NCBI RefSeq assembly: GCF_003347605.1
Contig: NZ_QDFZ01000003.1
Location: 248,001 to 312,000, forward strand
DNA length: 64,000 bases
Direction: 5' to 3'
From: Chryseobacterium sp. KLBC 52
GTDB taxonomy: Bacteria > Bacteroidota > Bacteroidia > Flavobacteriales > Weeksellaceae
A program made the translations under genes and the position numbers. Below are positions 26,184-34,430 of the stretch, in pieces. Position 1 is the stretch's first letter, and every line of letters begins with the position of its first letter. Below the pieces are notes generated by a model. That model was not told the origin of the DNA, made no database searches, and saw only the letters and a program-made list of their open reading frames with translations.

Positions 26184-27254
26184 ATGAGACTAAAAGAACT
26201 TTTACATTATACCTATATTTTTCCTATTCTGGCGGTAGGATACTACTTTTCCGGATTGATGGGAAGTGGTGTTCTTTATGATATTCTTGCCGGTGTTTTA
26301 TTAATCGGAAGTGTTTTATCAGCAGTACATCATGCTGAAGTAGTAGCTCATAAAGTAGGGGAGCCTTTCGGAACGATCATCCTGGCACTTTGTATCACCA
26401 TTATTGAAGTGGCACTTATCATCTCGCTGATGGTTGCCGGCGGAGATCAGGCGATCACGCTGGCCAGAGATACGGTTTTTGCTGCTGTAATGCTTATTCT
26501 CAACGGAATTTTAGGAATATGTATTTTGGTAGGCGGCGTTAAATATCACGAACAGTTCTTTGCAAGAACCTCTGCAACTACTTATCTGGTAAGTATTGTT
26601 TCTATTTTGATTCTTACCCTTGTTCTTCCCAATTTTACTTCAAGCGTCAACGGACCTTTCTATAACGAAGCACAGCTTATTTTTATATCCATAGCCTGTC
26701 TTGCCATTTATGGAGTTTTCCTGATGGTGCAGACTGTGCGCCACAGAAGTTATTTTATTGTTCCTGATGAGCATCCTGAAGAACATTATATTCCTTCATT
26801 GCCAAAAACGCTTATCAGCTTTGTCTTTCTGGTGATTTGTCTTGTAATTGTTGTACTTATGGCCAAAGGATTATCTGATACAATAGAAGGAATGGTACAA
26901 AGCCTTGGAGCTCCGAAATCCCTGGTGGGAGTGATTATTGCTGCCGTGGTTCTTCTTCCTGAGGGTGTTGCAGCGATCCGTGCGGCAAGAGCCAATCAAA
27001 TCCAGTCCAGCTTAAATCTGGCATTGGGTTCTGCACTGGCAAGTATCGGACTGACAATTCCTGCAGTTTCAGCGGTATGTATTATGTATGATATCCCACT
27101 TGTATTAGGACTGGATAAAAAAGACATTATTCTGCTTTCTTTATCTGTATTTATCGTAATGCTTTCATTAAGCAGGGGTAAGACAAACGTTCTTTACGGA
27201 ACGGTTCTGCTGGTGAATCTGGCAGCCTATATCTTTACAGTAATTGTTCCTTAA
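26184..27254 (+). CDS. chaA: Calcium/proton antiporter ChaA
   Basis: A 356-residue inner-membrane cation exchanger of the CaCA/CAX family with about 11 membrane segments. It has the two inverted alpha repeats: VAHKVGEPFGTIILALCITIIEVALI (about 51-76, cited in part) and LLPEGVAAIRAARANQIQ...NLALGSALASIGLTIP (about 254-294, cited in part), closely resembling E. coli ChaA. It exports Ca2+ (also Na+/K+ in E. coli) for H+. Sixty-six bases separate it from the previous gene, so it may have its own promoter. Confidence 0.92.
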   Translation: MRLKELLHYTYIFPILAVGYYFSGLMGSGVLYDILAGVLLIGSVLSAVHHAEVVAHKVGEPFGTIILALCITIIEVALIISLMVAGGDQAITLARDTVFAAVMLILNGILGICILVGGVKYHEQFFARTSATTYLVSIVSILILTLVLPNFTSSVNGPFYNEAQLIFISIACLAIYGVFLMVQTVRHRSYFIVPDEHPEEHYIPSLPKTLISFVFLVICLVIVVLMAKGLSDTIEGMVQSLGAPKSLVGVIIAAVVLLPEGVAAIRAARANQIQSSLNLALGSALASIGLTIPAVSAVCIMYDIPLVLGLDKKDIILLSLSVFIVMLSLSRGKTNVLYGTVLLVNLAAYIFTVIVP

Positions 27255-27352
27255 AAAGAAAAAGTACAAAATTATAAATCTGTTTTATCTGTAAAATATA
27301 TCCAGGAATTTAACCTCGATATTCCATATTCCGTACCCTGAATCTCACATCA

Positions 27353-27733
27353 CTACAACCTTCTCGCCAGCTCCATTTTGAAAGCCATAAGTTTGGCTAT
27401 ATTCTCGGATTTATAGATCGCCATGTCGGCATTTTCTCCTACGAAGTTTTCTTCAATAGTAGTGCGCCAAAGCAACAGCCATCTGTCAAAGTGTTTCTGT
27501 TCCATAGCCTGTATCTCATTAATAGGAAAATGTGCACCCATCGGGTTTCCTTTATAGGTCATCTGCCCAAAAAGAATAGATTCCCAGAAAGAATACATGG
27601 TAGGAAGATGTTTATCCCAATCTACTTTTGCAACATCATTAAAAAAGAACCCAATGGTTTCATCTTTAACAACTTTGTTGTAAAATGAATTGACAAGGTG
27701 TTCAATATCTTCTCTTGATTCAAGCTTTTTCAT
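27353..27733 (-). CDS. Group III truncated haemoglobin
   Basis: A 126-residue globin of the TrHb3 (group III, P) class. Features: VNSFYNKVVKDETIGFFFNDV, the WDKHLPTMYSFWESILFG stretch with conserved Trp/Phe, and GNPMGAHFPI followed by HFDRWLLLWRTTIEENF with the proximal-side His. It would bind haem and O2/NO in the cytoplasm; in this class NO or peroxide detoxification is suspected rather than proven. Single gene, converging on chaA. CAAAGTTA at 27738-27745 reads as a -7-like TAACTTTG but lies only 5 bases from the ATG. Confidence 0.9.
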   Translation of the reverse strand: MKKLESREDIEHLVNSFYNKVVKDETIGFFFNDVAKVDWDKHLPTMYSFWESILFGQMTYKGNPMGAHFPINEIQAMEQKHFDRWLLLWRTTIEENFVGENADMAIYKSENIAKLMAFKMELARRL

Positions 27734-27933
27734 AGTTCAAAGTTAGTACAATTCGTATTAAAAATTTCAGTCGGGAAATTGATAAATTTCATGTAAACAG
27801 TATTTTAGAGCACAACATAAAATAATACAATGAAAAATTATGAAAGATTAAAATTTGATTAATTCGCAAAAAAACGCCTTAAAAGAATTCATTTTTTGTA
27901 AATTTAATTATTAAACACTAAAAAATTATTAAA

Positions 27934-28926
27934 ATGATCAAAAAAATCAATTCTATTTGTATTCTCTTACTGATGTTTTCGGTATCATGTTCAAGAGATG
28001 AAGTGAGTACTATGAATGATGATTCAGAAAAAGTAAATTATTCTGAAGTAAAGAAATCACAATTGACTGAGGCGGAGATGCTTCAACAAGGCTGGAAAAT
28101 TGTAGATGAGTTTAAATTGCCAGGTAACAATAGTTTGGGTGCGAACTCTACTTCGCCTGATGAAGAACGCGAAATCCCTTTCAAGGCAAATCACCTGAAA
28201 GATATGGGATATGATGTGAGCTATTCCGGAGAAAGAACAAGGTTAAAAAATGTTTTTGCGTATTCCGGCCAGGTTCCGGATGGAATTATATTTAATCCTG
28301 ACCTTTCTGTAGATGGGGATACCCGTAATACAGCTCCAAATCCTAATGTTTCCATTGTTTTGGGAACTCCTGAGGTGACCATAAAAACTGACGGAATAGA
28401 TTTACCGGATAATGCCTATACGACGGAGGCGATTAATAACGGAGACAGAGAAAGTGAAATTACGGTAACCTATTCTTATAAAAAAGGATATTCTACTTCC
28501 TGGAAGCGGACCGTTTCAGGGTCATTTGAGGTGGCAGCATCGGTCTCTGTTGATATTCCTTTAGTGGCAAAAGCTTCAGCAAGTACAAAAGTAGTTGTAG
28601 GAGGAGATACCACGGAAGGCACAGAAAATTCTGAAGAAATTACCGAAACCAGTAGCTACAAGACCATTGTTCCTGCCCATTCTAAAAAATCGATTTCTGT
28701 GCTTACAAAATTAAAAGGGTCATCTGTTGAATACTTTGTACCTATGAAATTAACCGGAAGATTGCAGGCCAATTTTCCTTCTCCGGTAGATGGACATTAT
28801 TATTGGGCTTTTCCTATTGAAAGCTTTCCTGATTTTCTTACCAATATACATGGTGAGTCCGGGGTTGTAAAATCTGTCAGCAATGTAAGTGTTACGGTAA
28901 TGGAATCACCGGCGCAAAGGATTTGA
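27934..28926 (+). CDS. Aerolysin/ETX-MTX2-like beta-pore-forming lipoprotein
   Basis: A 330-residue lipoprotein (signal peptide ending MFSVSC, lipid Cys at 19). A disordered acidic stretch (20-60) precedes a core rich in Ser/Thr/Val strands. The aerolysin-type signature spans about 140-285: NNGDRESEITVTYSYKKGYSTSW; an amphipathic hairpin-like stretch VSGSFEVAASVSVDIPLVAK (194-213); EEITETSSYKTIVPAHSKKSISV, the 'vpa.sk..v' turn of ETX/MTX2 folds; and VPMKLTGRLQANF. In this superfamily the Ser/Thr-rich hairpin forms the membrane barrel after oligomerisation. No separate receptor-binding domain is visible. Pore formation is inferred from the fold only. Single gene with its own terminator; AT-rich upstream region. 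Confidence 0.75.
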   Translation: MIKKINSICILLLMFSVSCSRDEVSTMNDDSEKVNYSEVKKSQLTEAEMLQQGWKIVDEFKLPGNNSLGANSTSPDEEREIPFKANHLKDMGYDVSYSGERTRLKNVFAYSGQVPDGIIFNPDLSVDGDTRNTAPNPNVSIVLGTPEVTIKTDGIDLPDNAYTTEAINNGDRESEITVTYSYKKGYSTSWKRTVSGSFEVAASVSVDIPLVAKASASTKVVVGGDTTEGTENSEEITETSSYKTIVPAHSKKSISVLTKLKGSSVEYFVPMKLTGRLQANFPSPVDGHYYWAFPIESFPDFLTNIHGESGVVKSVSNVSVTVMESPAQRI

Positions 28927-28949
28927 AACTACTTTAATGAAGATGGTAT

Positions 28950-28986
28950 AAACAGCAGATATTTATAAATTCTGCTGTTTTTTGTG
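28950..28986 (+). terminator. Terminator of the aerolysin-like gene
   Basis: AAACAGCAGA (28950-28959) pairs with TCTGCTGTTT (28971-28980), a 10-bp stem, followed by TTTGTGTTTT. Confidence 0.8.
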
Positions 28987-29196
28987 TTTTTAAGGTAATA
29001 AAATGTTCCATTAAAACCTGTGATGATCATCTGCAATTTTAATAATGAAGGATAAAAAAATGATTACTAAGAAGCATTGATATCTTAATGAATTCTATTC
29101 TTAACTTTGCTTTTATATGTTGAAAGAATGAGTTGGTCATTAAAGGCTTACGGATAGAGGACAATCATAATATAATAAAATCAAAATGATTACAAA

Positions 29197-30168
29197 ATGA
29201 CAGGAGGATTCAGAAAAAAGATCCGTCAGAAAAATGCGGAGAACAGCGGTTTCGGAACCAATGCATCCGGAAGATTTATCAATAAGGACGGCCTCCCGAA
29301 TGTTCAGAGAACGGGGGTGAATGTTTTTAACAGGTTAAGCTGGTATCACACCATGCTGAATTTATCCTCATTTCGTTTTATTTCTTATTTGGTGATTGCT
29401 TATATTCTCATTAATCTGCTGTTTGCTATGATCTATTACCTGATTGGGGTAGAGCATCTTACAGGCATAGACAAGAGTGATTCGCTTAATGAATTTATTG
29501 ATGTCTTTTTCTTCAGTTCCCAGACATTCACCACCGTTGGATATGGAAGAATAGCTCCGGTAGGATTTCTGGCCAGTCTTGTAGCGACTTTTGAAGCTTT
29601 TCTGGGATTGCTTACCTTTGCCATTGCAACGGGACTTTTTTACGGAAGATTTTCAAGACCTCGTGCCTATCTCAGATTTTCTGATATAGCAGTTATTGCT
29701 CCTTTTCAGGAATCTTCAGCATTAATGTTCAGGCTTGCTCCCTATAAGAATAATGCACTGACGGATGCAGACGTCATTGTATCAGTAGCCATTGAAGTTA
29801 TGGAAAACGGAGTTGCCAAAAGCAATTTTTACAGACTTACGACACAGATGAACAAGATCAATACGCTGGCTCTCAACTGGACAGTGGTGCATAAAATTGA
29901 TGAAAACTCTCCGTTTTACGGTTTTTCTGAAGAAGATTTTAAAAATACGGATATTGAACTTATCGTACAGGTACGAGCATTTGACGAAGTGTTTTCAAAT
30001 ACGGTGGTTCAAAGATCTTCGTATACTACAGGAGAAATTGTTTATGGAGCTAAATTTGTTCCGATGTATTATCCAAACAAAGAAAATCTCTCAACGGTAC
30101 TGGATCTGGATAAAATTAACGAGTATAAAAAAGAAGAACTTCCGGAGTCCGTGAGAAACAAAGAATAA
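29197..30168 (+). CDS. Inward-rectifier-type (KirBac) potassium channel
   Basis: A 323-residue channel subunit. A cytoplasmic N-terminus (1-65) is followed by TM1 (about 68-90, ISYLVIAYILINLLFAMIYY) and the pore helix. The K+ filter is TVGYG (113-117) in SQTFTTVGYGR. TM2 (about 125-148) leads to the Ig-like cytoplasmic IRK domain beginning RPRAYLRFSDIAVIAPFQ. It contains NFYRLTTQMNKINTLALNWTVVHKID, as in Kir C-terminal domains (cited in part). Four subunits would form a K+ channel in the inner membrane. The next gene starts on the base after its stop codon, so the two are coupled. Confidence 0.93.
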   Translation: MTGGFRKKIRQKNAENSGFGTNASGRFINKDGLPNVQRTGVNVFNRLSWYHTMLNLSSFRFISYLVIAYILINLLFAMIYYLIGVEHLTGIDKSDSLNEFIDVFFFSSQTFTTVGYGRIAPVGFLASLVATFEAFLGLLTFAIATGLFYGRFSRPRAYLRFSDIAVIAPFQESSALMFRLAPYKNNALTDADVIVSVAIEVMENGVAKSNFYRLTTQMNKINTLALNWTVVHKIDENSPFYGFSEEDFKNTDIELIVQVRAFDEVFSNTVVQRSSYTTGEIVYGAKFVPMYYPNKENLSTVLDLDKINEYKKEELPESVRNKE

Positions 30169-30657
30169 ATGGATTTAGATTTTTATAAAAAACAGGCGAT
30201 ACAAAAGCAGAAAGAACACAAGAAATTTCTGGACGGATTAAAGAAAAAACCGCCCAGAAATCTCGATTATATAGTGCAGGAAACCCATGAGGAAGTTTTT
30301 GAAGAAATAAACTGTCTGCAGTGCGCCAATTGCTGCAAAACAACGGGTCCTCTCTATACCGAAAAAGATATTGAGAGAATTTCCAAACACCTCCGAATGA
30401 AGTCTGCAGACTTTGAAGCAAAATTTTTAAGAGTAGATGAAGATCATGATAAGGTATTGCAGAATCTTCCCTGTTTTTTTCTGAACAGCGACAATACATG
30501 CTCTATTTACGATGTAAGACCAAAAGCCTGCCGTGAATATCCGCATACAGACCGCAAGAAGATTTATCAGATCAATAATTTGATGCTGAAAAATACTGTT
30601 ATCTGCCCGGCTGCATTTGAATTCGTAGAAAAAATGATGAAGAATGTGACGAAGTAA
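30169..30657 (+). CDS. YkgJ-family cysteine-cluster protein
   Basis: A 162-residue cytoplasmic protein with the family's eight-Cys layout: CLQCANCC (44-51), then CFFLNSDNTCSIYDVRPKAC (about 102-121) and a later Cys in VICPAAFEF. These Cys are expected to bind zinc or an Fe-S cluster; no activity is established. The RPxxCxxYP motif is intact (VRPKACREYPHT). It begins directly after the Kir channel stop codon without a gap, an unexplained link between a K+ channel and a metal-binding protein. Confidence 0.88.
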   Translation: MDLDFYKKQAIQKQKEHKKFLDGLKKKPPRNLDYIVQETHEEVFEEINCLQCANCCKTTGPLYTEKDIERISKHLRMKSADFEAKFLRVDEDHDKVLQNLPCFFLNSDNTCSIYDVRPKACREYPHTDRKKIYQINNLMLKNTVICPAAFEFVEKMMKNVTK

Positions 30658-30664
30658 GCCTAAA

Positions 30665-30780
30665 GCGGGGAGCTGAATGATGGAAGCTGGAAGTTCTCGT
30701 CGTTGATCATAAAACGGTCATTTCTACTCTAAAAAACTTTCAGCCTCCAGCATCACTTTTCCAGCCAAACCATCCGAACC
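30665..30780. repeat. Decayed imperfect inverted repeat with GCTGGAAG words
   Basis: GCTGAATGATGGAAGCTGG (around 30672-30690) resembles the reverse complement of the stretch TTTCAGCCTCCAGCATCACTT (around 30740-30760), both built from GATG/GCTGG/GAAG words. It looks like a decayed dispersed repeat in the 235-base gap after the YkgJ-type gene. Weak case. Confidence 0.3.
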
Positions 30781-30892
30781 CATTTTTGCAAATTCCTCTT
30801 AAATAATTATAAAGTACGTTAAATAAGCTTTTTACACATAATTTTATAAATGATGCCTCGTTTAAGTTAAACAATCATTTAAATATTACATT

Positions 30893-31195
30893 ATGAAAAA
30901 GTTATTTTTAACGGCAGCGTTTACATTAGTCGGAGTAATCGCAGTATCAGCACAATCAACACCACAAAAGCCGGCCGATACTTCTACTAATAACCCTGCG
31001 ACCACTCAGACTCAACAACCGAATACGCAGACTACAAATCCATCGGATCCAAAGAATCAACAGGAAAAATCACCTGCCACAACAATGGAAACTGCACCTG
31101 CAACAGATCCATCAGTAAGTACAACGCCTACTGATGCCACTAAACCGGCAGATGCTCCTAAAGAAGAAAAGAAAGACAAAAAGAAGAAAAAGTAA
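30893..31195 (+). CDS. Small exported Thr/Pro/Asn-rich protein with Lys tail
   Basis: A 100-residue protein: signal peptide MKKLFLTAAFTLVGVIAVSAQ, then a low-complexity Thr/Pro/Gln/Asn/Ala-rich segment with no predicted fold, ending in KEEKKDKKKKK. Similar short 'PT-rich plus Lys tail' exported proteins are common in Chryseobacterium and have no known role. The positive tail could bind anionic polymers. It has its own strong terminator, so it is an independent transcript. Confidence 0.75.
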   Translation: MKKLFLTAAFTLVGVIAVSAQSTPQKPADTSTNNPATTQTQQPNTQTTNPSDPKNQQEKSPATTMETAPATDPSVSTTPTDATKPADAPKEEKKDKKKKK

Positions 31196-31217
31196 AGCAC
31201 TTTAGCAAACACTAGTC

Positions 31218-31254
31218 GGAATCCTGAAATATTGTATTTCAGGATTTTTTTTGT
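31218..31254 (+). terminator. Terminator after the Lys-tail protein gene
   Basis: AATCCTGAAATA (31220-31231) pairs with TATTTCAGGATT (31235-31246), a 12-bp perfect stem with a 3-base loop and an eight-T run. It overlaps the 3' end of the converging DUF1801 gene. Confidence 0.85.
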
Positions 31255-31607
31255 TCAATTTCTTCCACTCTGAACAATAGAATCTTATTGATCAGATTCA
31301 GTGGAAGATCTTGAGTGATGGGAAATTGAACGGCTCCTTTTGAAAATTTATATTTTCTTTCCTCAAAATCTTTTTCAAAATTATGGATGCCTTCAGCTCC
31401 GGGATAGAATCCGATATGCTTTTTATAGCCCGCAAAATAAATCAACGGTTTTCCTTTGTACCGGAAGGCTGGCATCTGATATCCGATATATTCTTCCAGA
31501 TCCGGAACCTGAGAATGAATTGCTTTTCTGAGCTCAAGCAGTTTTTTCTGTACTTCAATTGGGAAAAGAAGTATATATTCATCAATATTTTTAAAGGTGT
31601 TTTGCAT
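31239..31607 (-). CDS. DUF1801/YdhG-like protein
   Basis: A 122-residue cytoplasmic protein from ATG 31607 (MQNTFKNIDEYILLFPIEVQ). A longer frame extends upstream to 31850, but its extra residues are Arg/Lys/Cys noise overlapping gdhA and the terminators. Family motifs: LRKAIHSQVPDLEEYIGYQMPAFRYKGKPLIYFAGYKKHIGFYP (about 26-69, cited in part) and FSKGAVQFPITQDLP. The fold resembles frataxin/YdhG proteins; the function is not known. Confidence 0.88.
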   Translation of the reverse strand: MQNTFKNIDEYILLFPIEVQKKLLELRKAIHSQVPDLEEYIGYQMPAFRYKGKPLIYFAGYKKHIGFYPGAEGIHNFEKDFEERKYKFSKGAVQFPITQDLPLNLINKILLFRVEEIEQKKS

Positions 31608-31613
31608 GATATA

Positions 31614-31648
31614 AAAATAAAAAAAGCACTGCATATAGCAGCGCTTTC
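31614..31648 (-). terminator. Terminator-like hairpin upstream of the DUF1801 gene
   Basis: AAAGCACTGC (31623-31632) pairs, with one mismatch, with GCAGCGCTTT (31638-31647). On the minus strand it is followed by a T-rich run. It is the second hairpin between gdhA and the DUF1801 gene. Confidence 0.55.
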
Positions 31649-31697
31649 TCCTTTCACTTTTTACTTTTTTCCCATTATCCCGGGAACAGGCTATATC

Positions 31698-31737
31698 AAA
31701 AAAGGTCGGGAGTTTTTCCCAACCTTTGTTTTTTTTT
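31698..31737 (-). terminator. Terminator of gdhA
   Basis: AAAGGTCGGGA (31701-31711) pairs with TCCCAACCTTT (31717-31727) with one G-T type mismatch. A T-run follows on the minus strand. It begins a few bases after the gdhA stop. Confidence 0.7.
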
Positions 31738-31738
31738 G

Positions 31739-33097
31739 TTACACAACTCCTTGAGCCAACATTGCTTCTGCTACTTTTACGAAGCCGGCAATATTTGCAC
31801 CTTTTACGTAGTTTACATAACCGTCTTCGTCTTTTCCGTAGTCTCTGCAAGCTTTGTGGATACCGATCATGATTTCCTTTAATCTTGCGTCAACTTCTTC
31901 AGAAGTCCAGTTAAGACGGATTGAGTTTTGAGTCATTTCTAATCCTGAAGTCGCAACACCTCCGGCATTGGAAGCCTTACCAGGAGAGAATAATACTTTA
32001 TTGTCTAAGAAATAGTTGATCGCATCAAGTGTAGAAGGCATGTTAGCTGCTTCAGTTACACAGACACATCCGTTTTCAACTAATTTTCTTGCATCATCTA
32101 AATCTAATTCGTTTTGAGTTGCAGAAGGGAAGGCAACATCACACTTCACATCCCAAGGACGTTTTCCGGCGTGGAACTCAGCAGATGGATATTTTTTAGC
32201 ATAGTCTTCAGCTCTGTTGTTTCCTGAAGATCTAAGTTCTAATAAATAATCGATCTTTTCTCCGCTGATACCATCTTTATCATAGATATATCCGTCTGGA
32301 CCAGAGATTGTTACTACTTTAGCACCTAGTTCAGTTGCTTTTTTGATAACTCCCCAAGCCACGTTTCCGAAACCTGATACTGTAACGATTTTATCCTGGA
32401 AATTTTGTCCGATCGTTTTAAGCATCTGCTCTGCGAAGTATACTACACCGTATCCTGTAGCTTCAGGACGGATTAATGAACCTCCGTAAGCAAGACCTTT
32501 TCCTGTAAGAACTCCGGTAAATTCGTTTCTGATTTTCTTGTATTGTCCGAATAAATATCCGATCTCTCTTGCTCCAACACCGATATCTCCTGCAGGTACG
32601 TCTGTCTCAGGACCGATGTGCTTGCATAATTCTGTCATGAAAGCCTGGCAGAAACGCATTACTTCCATATCAGATTTTCCTTGTGGATCGAAATCTGAAC
32701 CTCCTTTACCACCTCCCATTGGAAGAGTTGTTAAAGAGTTTTTGAATACCTGTTCGAACGCCAGGAATTTAAGAACTGATAAGTTGACAGTAGGGTGGAA
32801 ACGGATTCCTCCTTTGTATGGTCCGATAGCAGAGTTCATTTGAATTCTGAAACCTCTGTTAACCTGAATTTCTCCTTTGTCATCAACCCATGGAACTCTG
32901 AAAATAATAATTCTTTCAGCTTCAGCCATTCTTTCAAGCAGCTTCATTCCGGTATATTCTTTTTTAGTAGCAATGAATGGAATTACAGTTACGGCAACTT
33001 CTTTTACAGCCTGTAAAAATTCCGGTTCGTTAGGATTTTTTGCTTCAATTTTTGCAATAAACTCTTGGATTTTCTGGTCAATATTATATTGTTCCAT
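31739..33097 (-). CDS. gdhA: NADP-specific glutamate dehydrogenase
   Basis: A 452-residue hexameric-type GdhA, full length. It interconverts glutamate and 2-oxoglutarate plus ammonia. Motifs: the substrate-binding GGIRFHPTVNLSVLKFLAFEQ (about 96-116, cited in part), the catalytic Lys in LPMGGGKGGSDFDP (near 128), DVPAGDIGVGAREIGYLFG, and the Rossmann stretch TVSGFGNVAWG. The length and the GGKGGSDFDPKGKS-type motif fit the NADP-dependent small form. CAAATTTA at 33124-33131 reads TAAATTTG on the coding strand, a -7-like promoter element 27 bases upstream of the start. Single gene. Confidence 0.95.
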   Translation of the reverse strand: MEQYNIDQKIQEFIAKIEAKNPNEPEFLQAVKEVAVTVIPFIATKKEYTGMKLLERMAEAERIIIFRVPWVDDKGEIQVNRGFRIQMNSAIGPYKGGIRFHPTVNLSVLKFLAFEQVFKNSLTTLPMGGGKGGSDFDPQGKSDMEVMRFCQAFMTELCKHIGPETDVPAGDIGVGAREIGYLFGQYKKIRNEFTGVLTGKGLAYGGSLIRPEATGYGVVYFAEQMLKTIGQNFQDKIVTVSGFGNVAWGVIKKATELGAKVVTISGPDGYIYDKDGISGEKIDYLLELRSSGNNRAEDYAKKYPSAEFHAGKRPWDVKCDVAFPSATQNELDLDDARKLVENGCVCVTEAANMPSTLDAINYFLDNKVLFSPGKASNAGGVATSGLEMTQNSIRLNWTSEEVDARLKEIMIGIHKACRDYGKDEDGYVNYVKGANIAGFVKVAEAMLAQGVV

Positions 33098-33287
33098 ATA
33101 TTAAGGTTGAATATTATTGTCAACAAATTTAATTTTTTTTTCAAGATTCACAACACTATATTTTAACATTGTTAAAAATTAAATAATAATGTTTCGTAAT
33201 ATTATTAAATTGATAATTTGTGTTTAAATTTTATTAAAAATGAAATGTTATGTGTGAAATAATGCAGTATTAAGAAATCGTTAAATC

Positions 33288-34397
33288 TTAAATTGCGATG
33301 AATTGCCTCCCGGAATATGATTTTACTTTCCCTAAAAGTTCCAATTCTAAAATTATTGGTAAGATTTTGTGAGTGGGAAGATCAATGCTCTGTGCCAGAT
33401 CATCTAAAGAAATCTGAGGTTGGTCTTTCACAGATTGGTATATTAAGTTTTGATTGTCAGATAATTGTGTGATGGTCTCGCTATAAGGAAATAATTCTTC
33501 CATTTTTTCTTTGGGATCATTTAAGCCAAGGAGTCCGATAAGATCTTTCAGGGTAGAAATAGCGGTTGCTTTATGATGGAAAATCAGTTGATTGCATCCC
33601 TGGCTGCAGCTGTCCGTAATCTTTCCCGGCAGCGCAAAAACATCACGGTTATAATCATTAGCAAAAGCTGCGGTGCTTACAGAGCCTCCTCCGAAACCGG
33701 TTTCTACTACAATTGTTGCCGGAGATATTCCTGCCACAATTCTGTTTCTCTGAATGAAATTTTCCCGGTCTGGTTTTCTGGAAGAGCTGAACTCCGTTAT
33801 TAATGCACCTCCTTCCTGTAAAATTTTCTCAGATAGTTTTCTGTTTTTTGCCGGATATAAATATTGAAAACCATGGGCAAGAACAGCTACAGTAGGTTTT
33901 TTTTGACAAATAGACTGTTCGTGGGCTTCTTTATCTACTCCTAAAGCGAGACCGCTTATAGAGGTGTATTCTGAGGATTGTGTTGCTTCGAAAAAGTCTT
34001 CAATGAACTGCTTCCCATAAGCAGTCATATTCCGGGTTCCTACAATACTTACCTTAGGCTGGGCATCCTCAATATTCCCTTTTTGATAAAGAATAGCGGG
34101 AGCATCATTGCATTCATTAAGTAGGGAAGGGATTTCTTTAAGGTGTTTCAGCCTGATCTGAATATTATTTTTTTCGCAAAAATTCAATTCTTCTTCTGCG
34201 AAATTCAAATGAGACTTATTTCCAATATCTGAAACTGTTCTTTGTCCTATTCCTTCCAGCTTTTTATATTCTTTTCTGGCTCTTTTCCAGGCTTCCTGAG
34301 CGCTTCCGAAAGTACGGATAAGTTTATGAAAATGAATGTCGCCAATCTGGCTGCATTCGCGGAGAGCGATGGCATATAAATATTCTTCGGAATTCAT
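33288..34397 (-). CDS. dprA: DNA-processing protein DprA
   Basis: A 369-residue DprA/Smf protein: an N-terminal helical SAM-like part, a Rossmann-like core, and a C-terminal winged-helix-like segment. Core motifs: VSIVGTRNMTAYGKQFIEDF, SISGLALGVDKEAHEQS, AVLAHGFQYLYPAKNRKLSE and PDRENFIQRNRIVAG. The C-terminal segment is about 305-369 (ISLDDLAQSIDLPTHKILPIILELELLGKV, cited in part). It loads RecA on incoming single-stranded DNA during transformation. CAAATGTA at 34411-34418 reads as -7-like TACATTTG. Lies 33 bases downstream of the rhomboid gene on the same strand. Confidence 0.93.
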   Translation of the reverse strand: MNSEEYLYAIALRECSQIGDIHFHKLIRTFGSAQEAWKRARKEYKKLEGIGQRTVSDIGNKSHLNFAEEELNFCEKNNIQIRLKHLKEIPSLLNECNDAPAILYQKGNIEDAQPKVSIVGTRNMTAYGKQFIEDFFEATQSSEYTSISGLALGVDKEAHEQSICQKKPTVAVLAHGFQYLYPAKNRKLSEKILQEGGALITEFSSSRKPDRENFIQRNRIVAGISPATIVVETGFGGGSVSTAAFANDYNRDVFALPGKITDSCSQGCNQLIFHHKATAISTLKDLIGLLGLNDPKEKMEELFPYSETITQLSDNQNLIYQSVKDQPQISLDDLAQSIDLPTHKILPIILELELLGKVKSYSGRQFIAI

Positions 34398-34430
34398 GTG
34401 TGTTTTTTTTCAAATGTAATGAAATAAGTT

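Noticed and set aside
27738..27745. Promoter -7 element of the truncated haemoglobin gene
   Set aside because: It matches TAnnTTTG but is only 5 bases from the ATG and lacks a -33 partner, so it was not listed as a separate site.
31608..31850. N-terminal extension of the DUF1801 protein (81 residues)
   Set aside because: Arg/Lys/Cys-rich noise that overlaps gdhA coding sequence and two terminators; the family starts at the internal Met at 31607.
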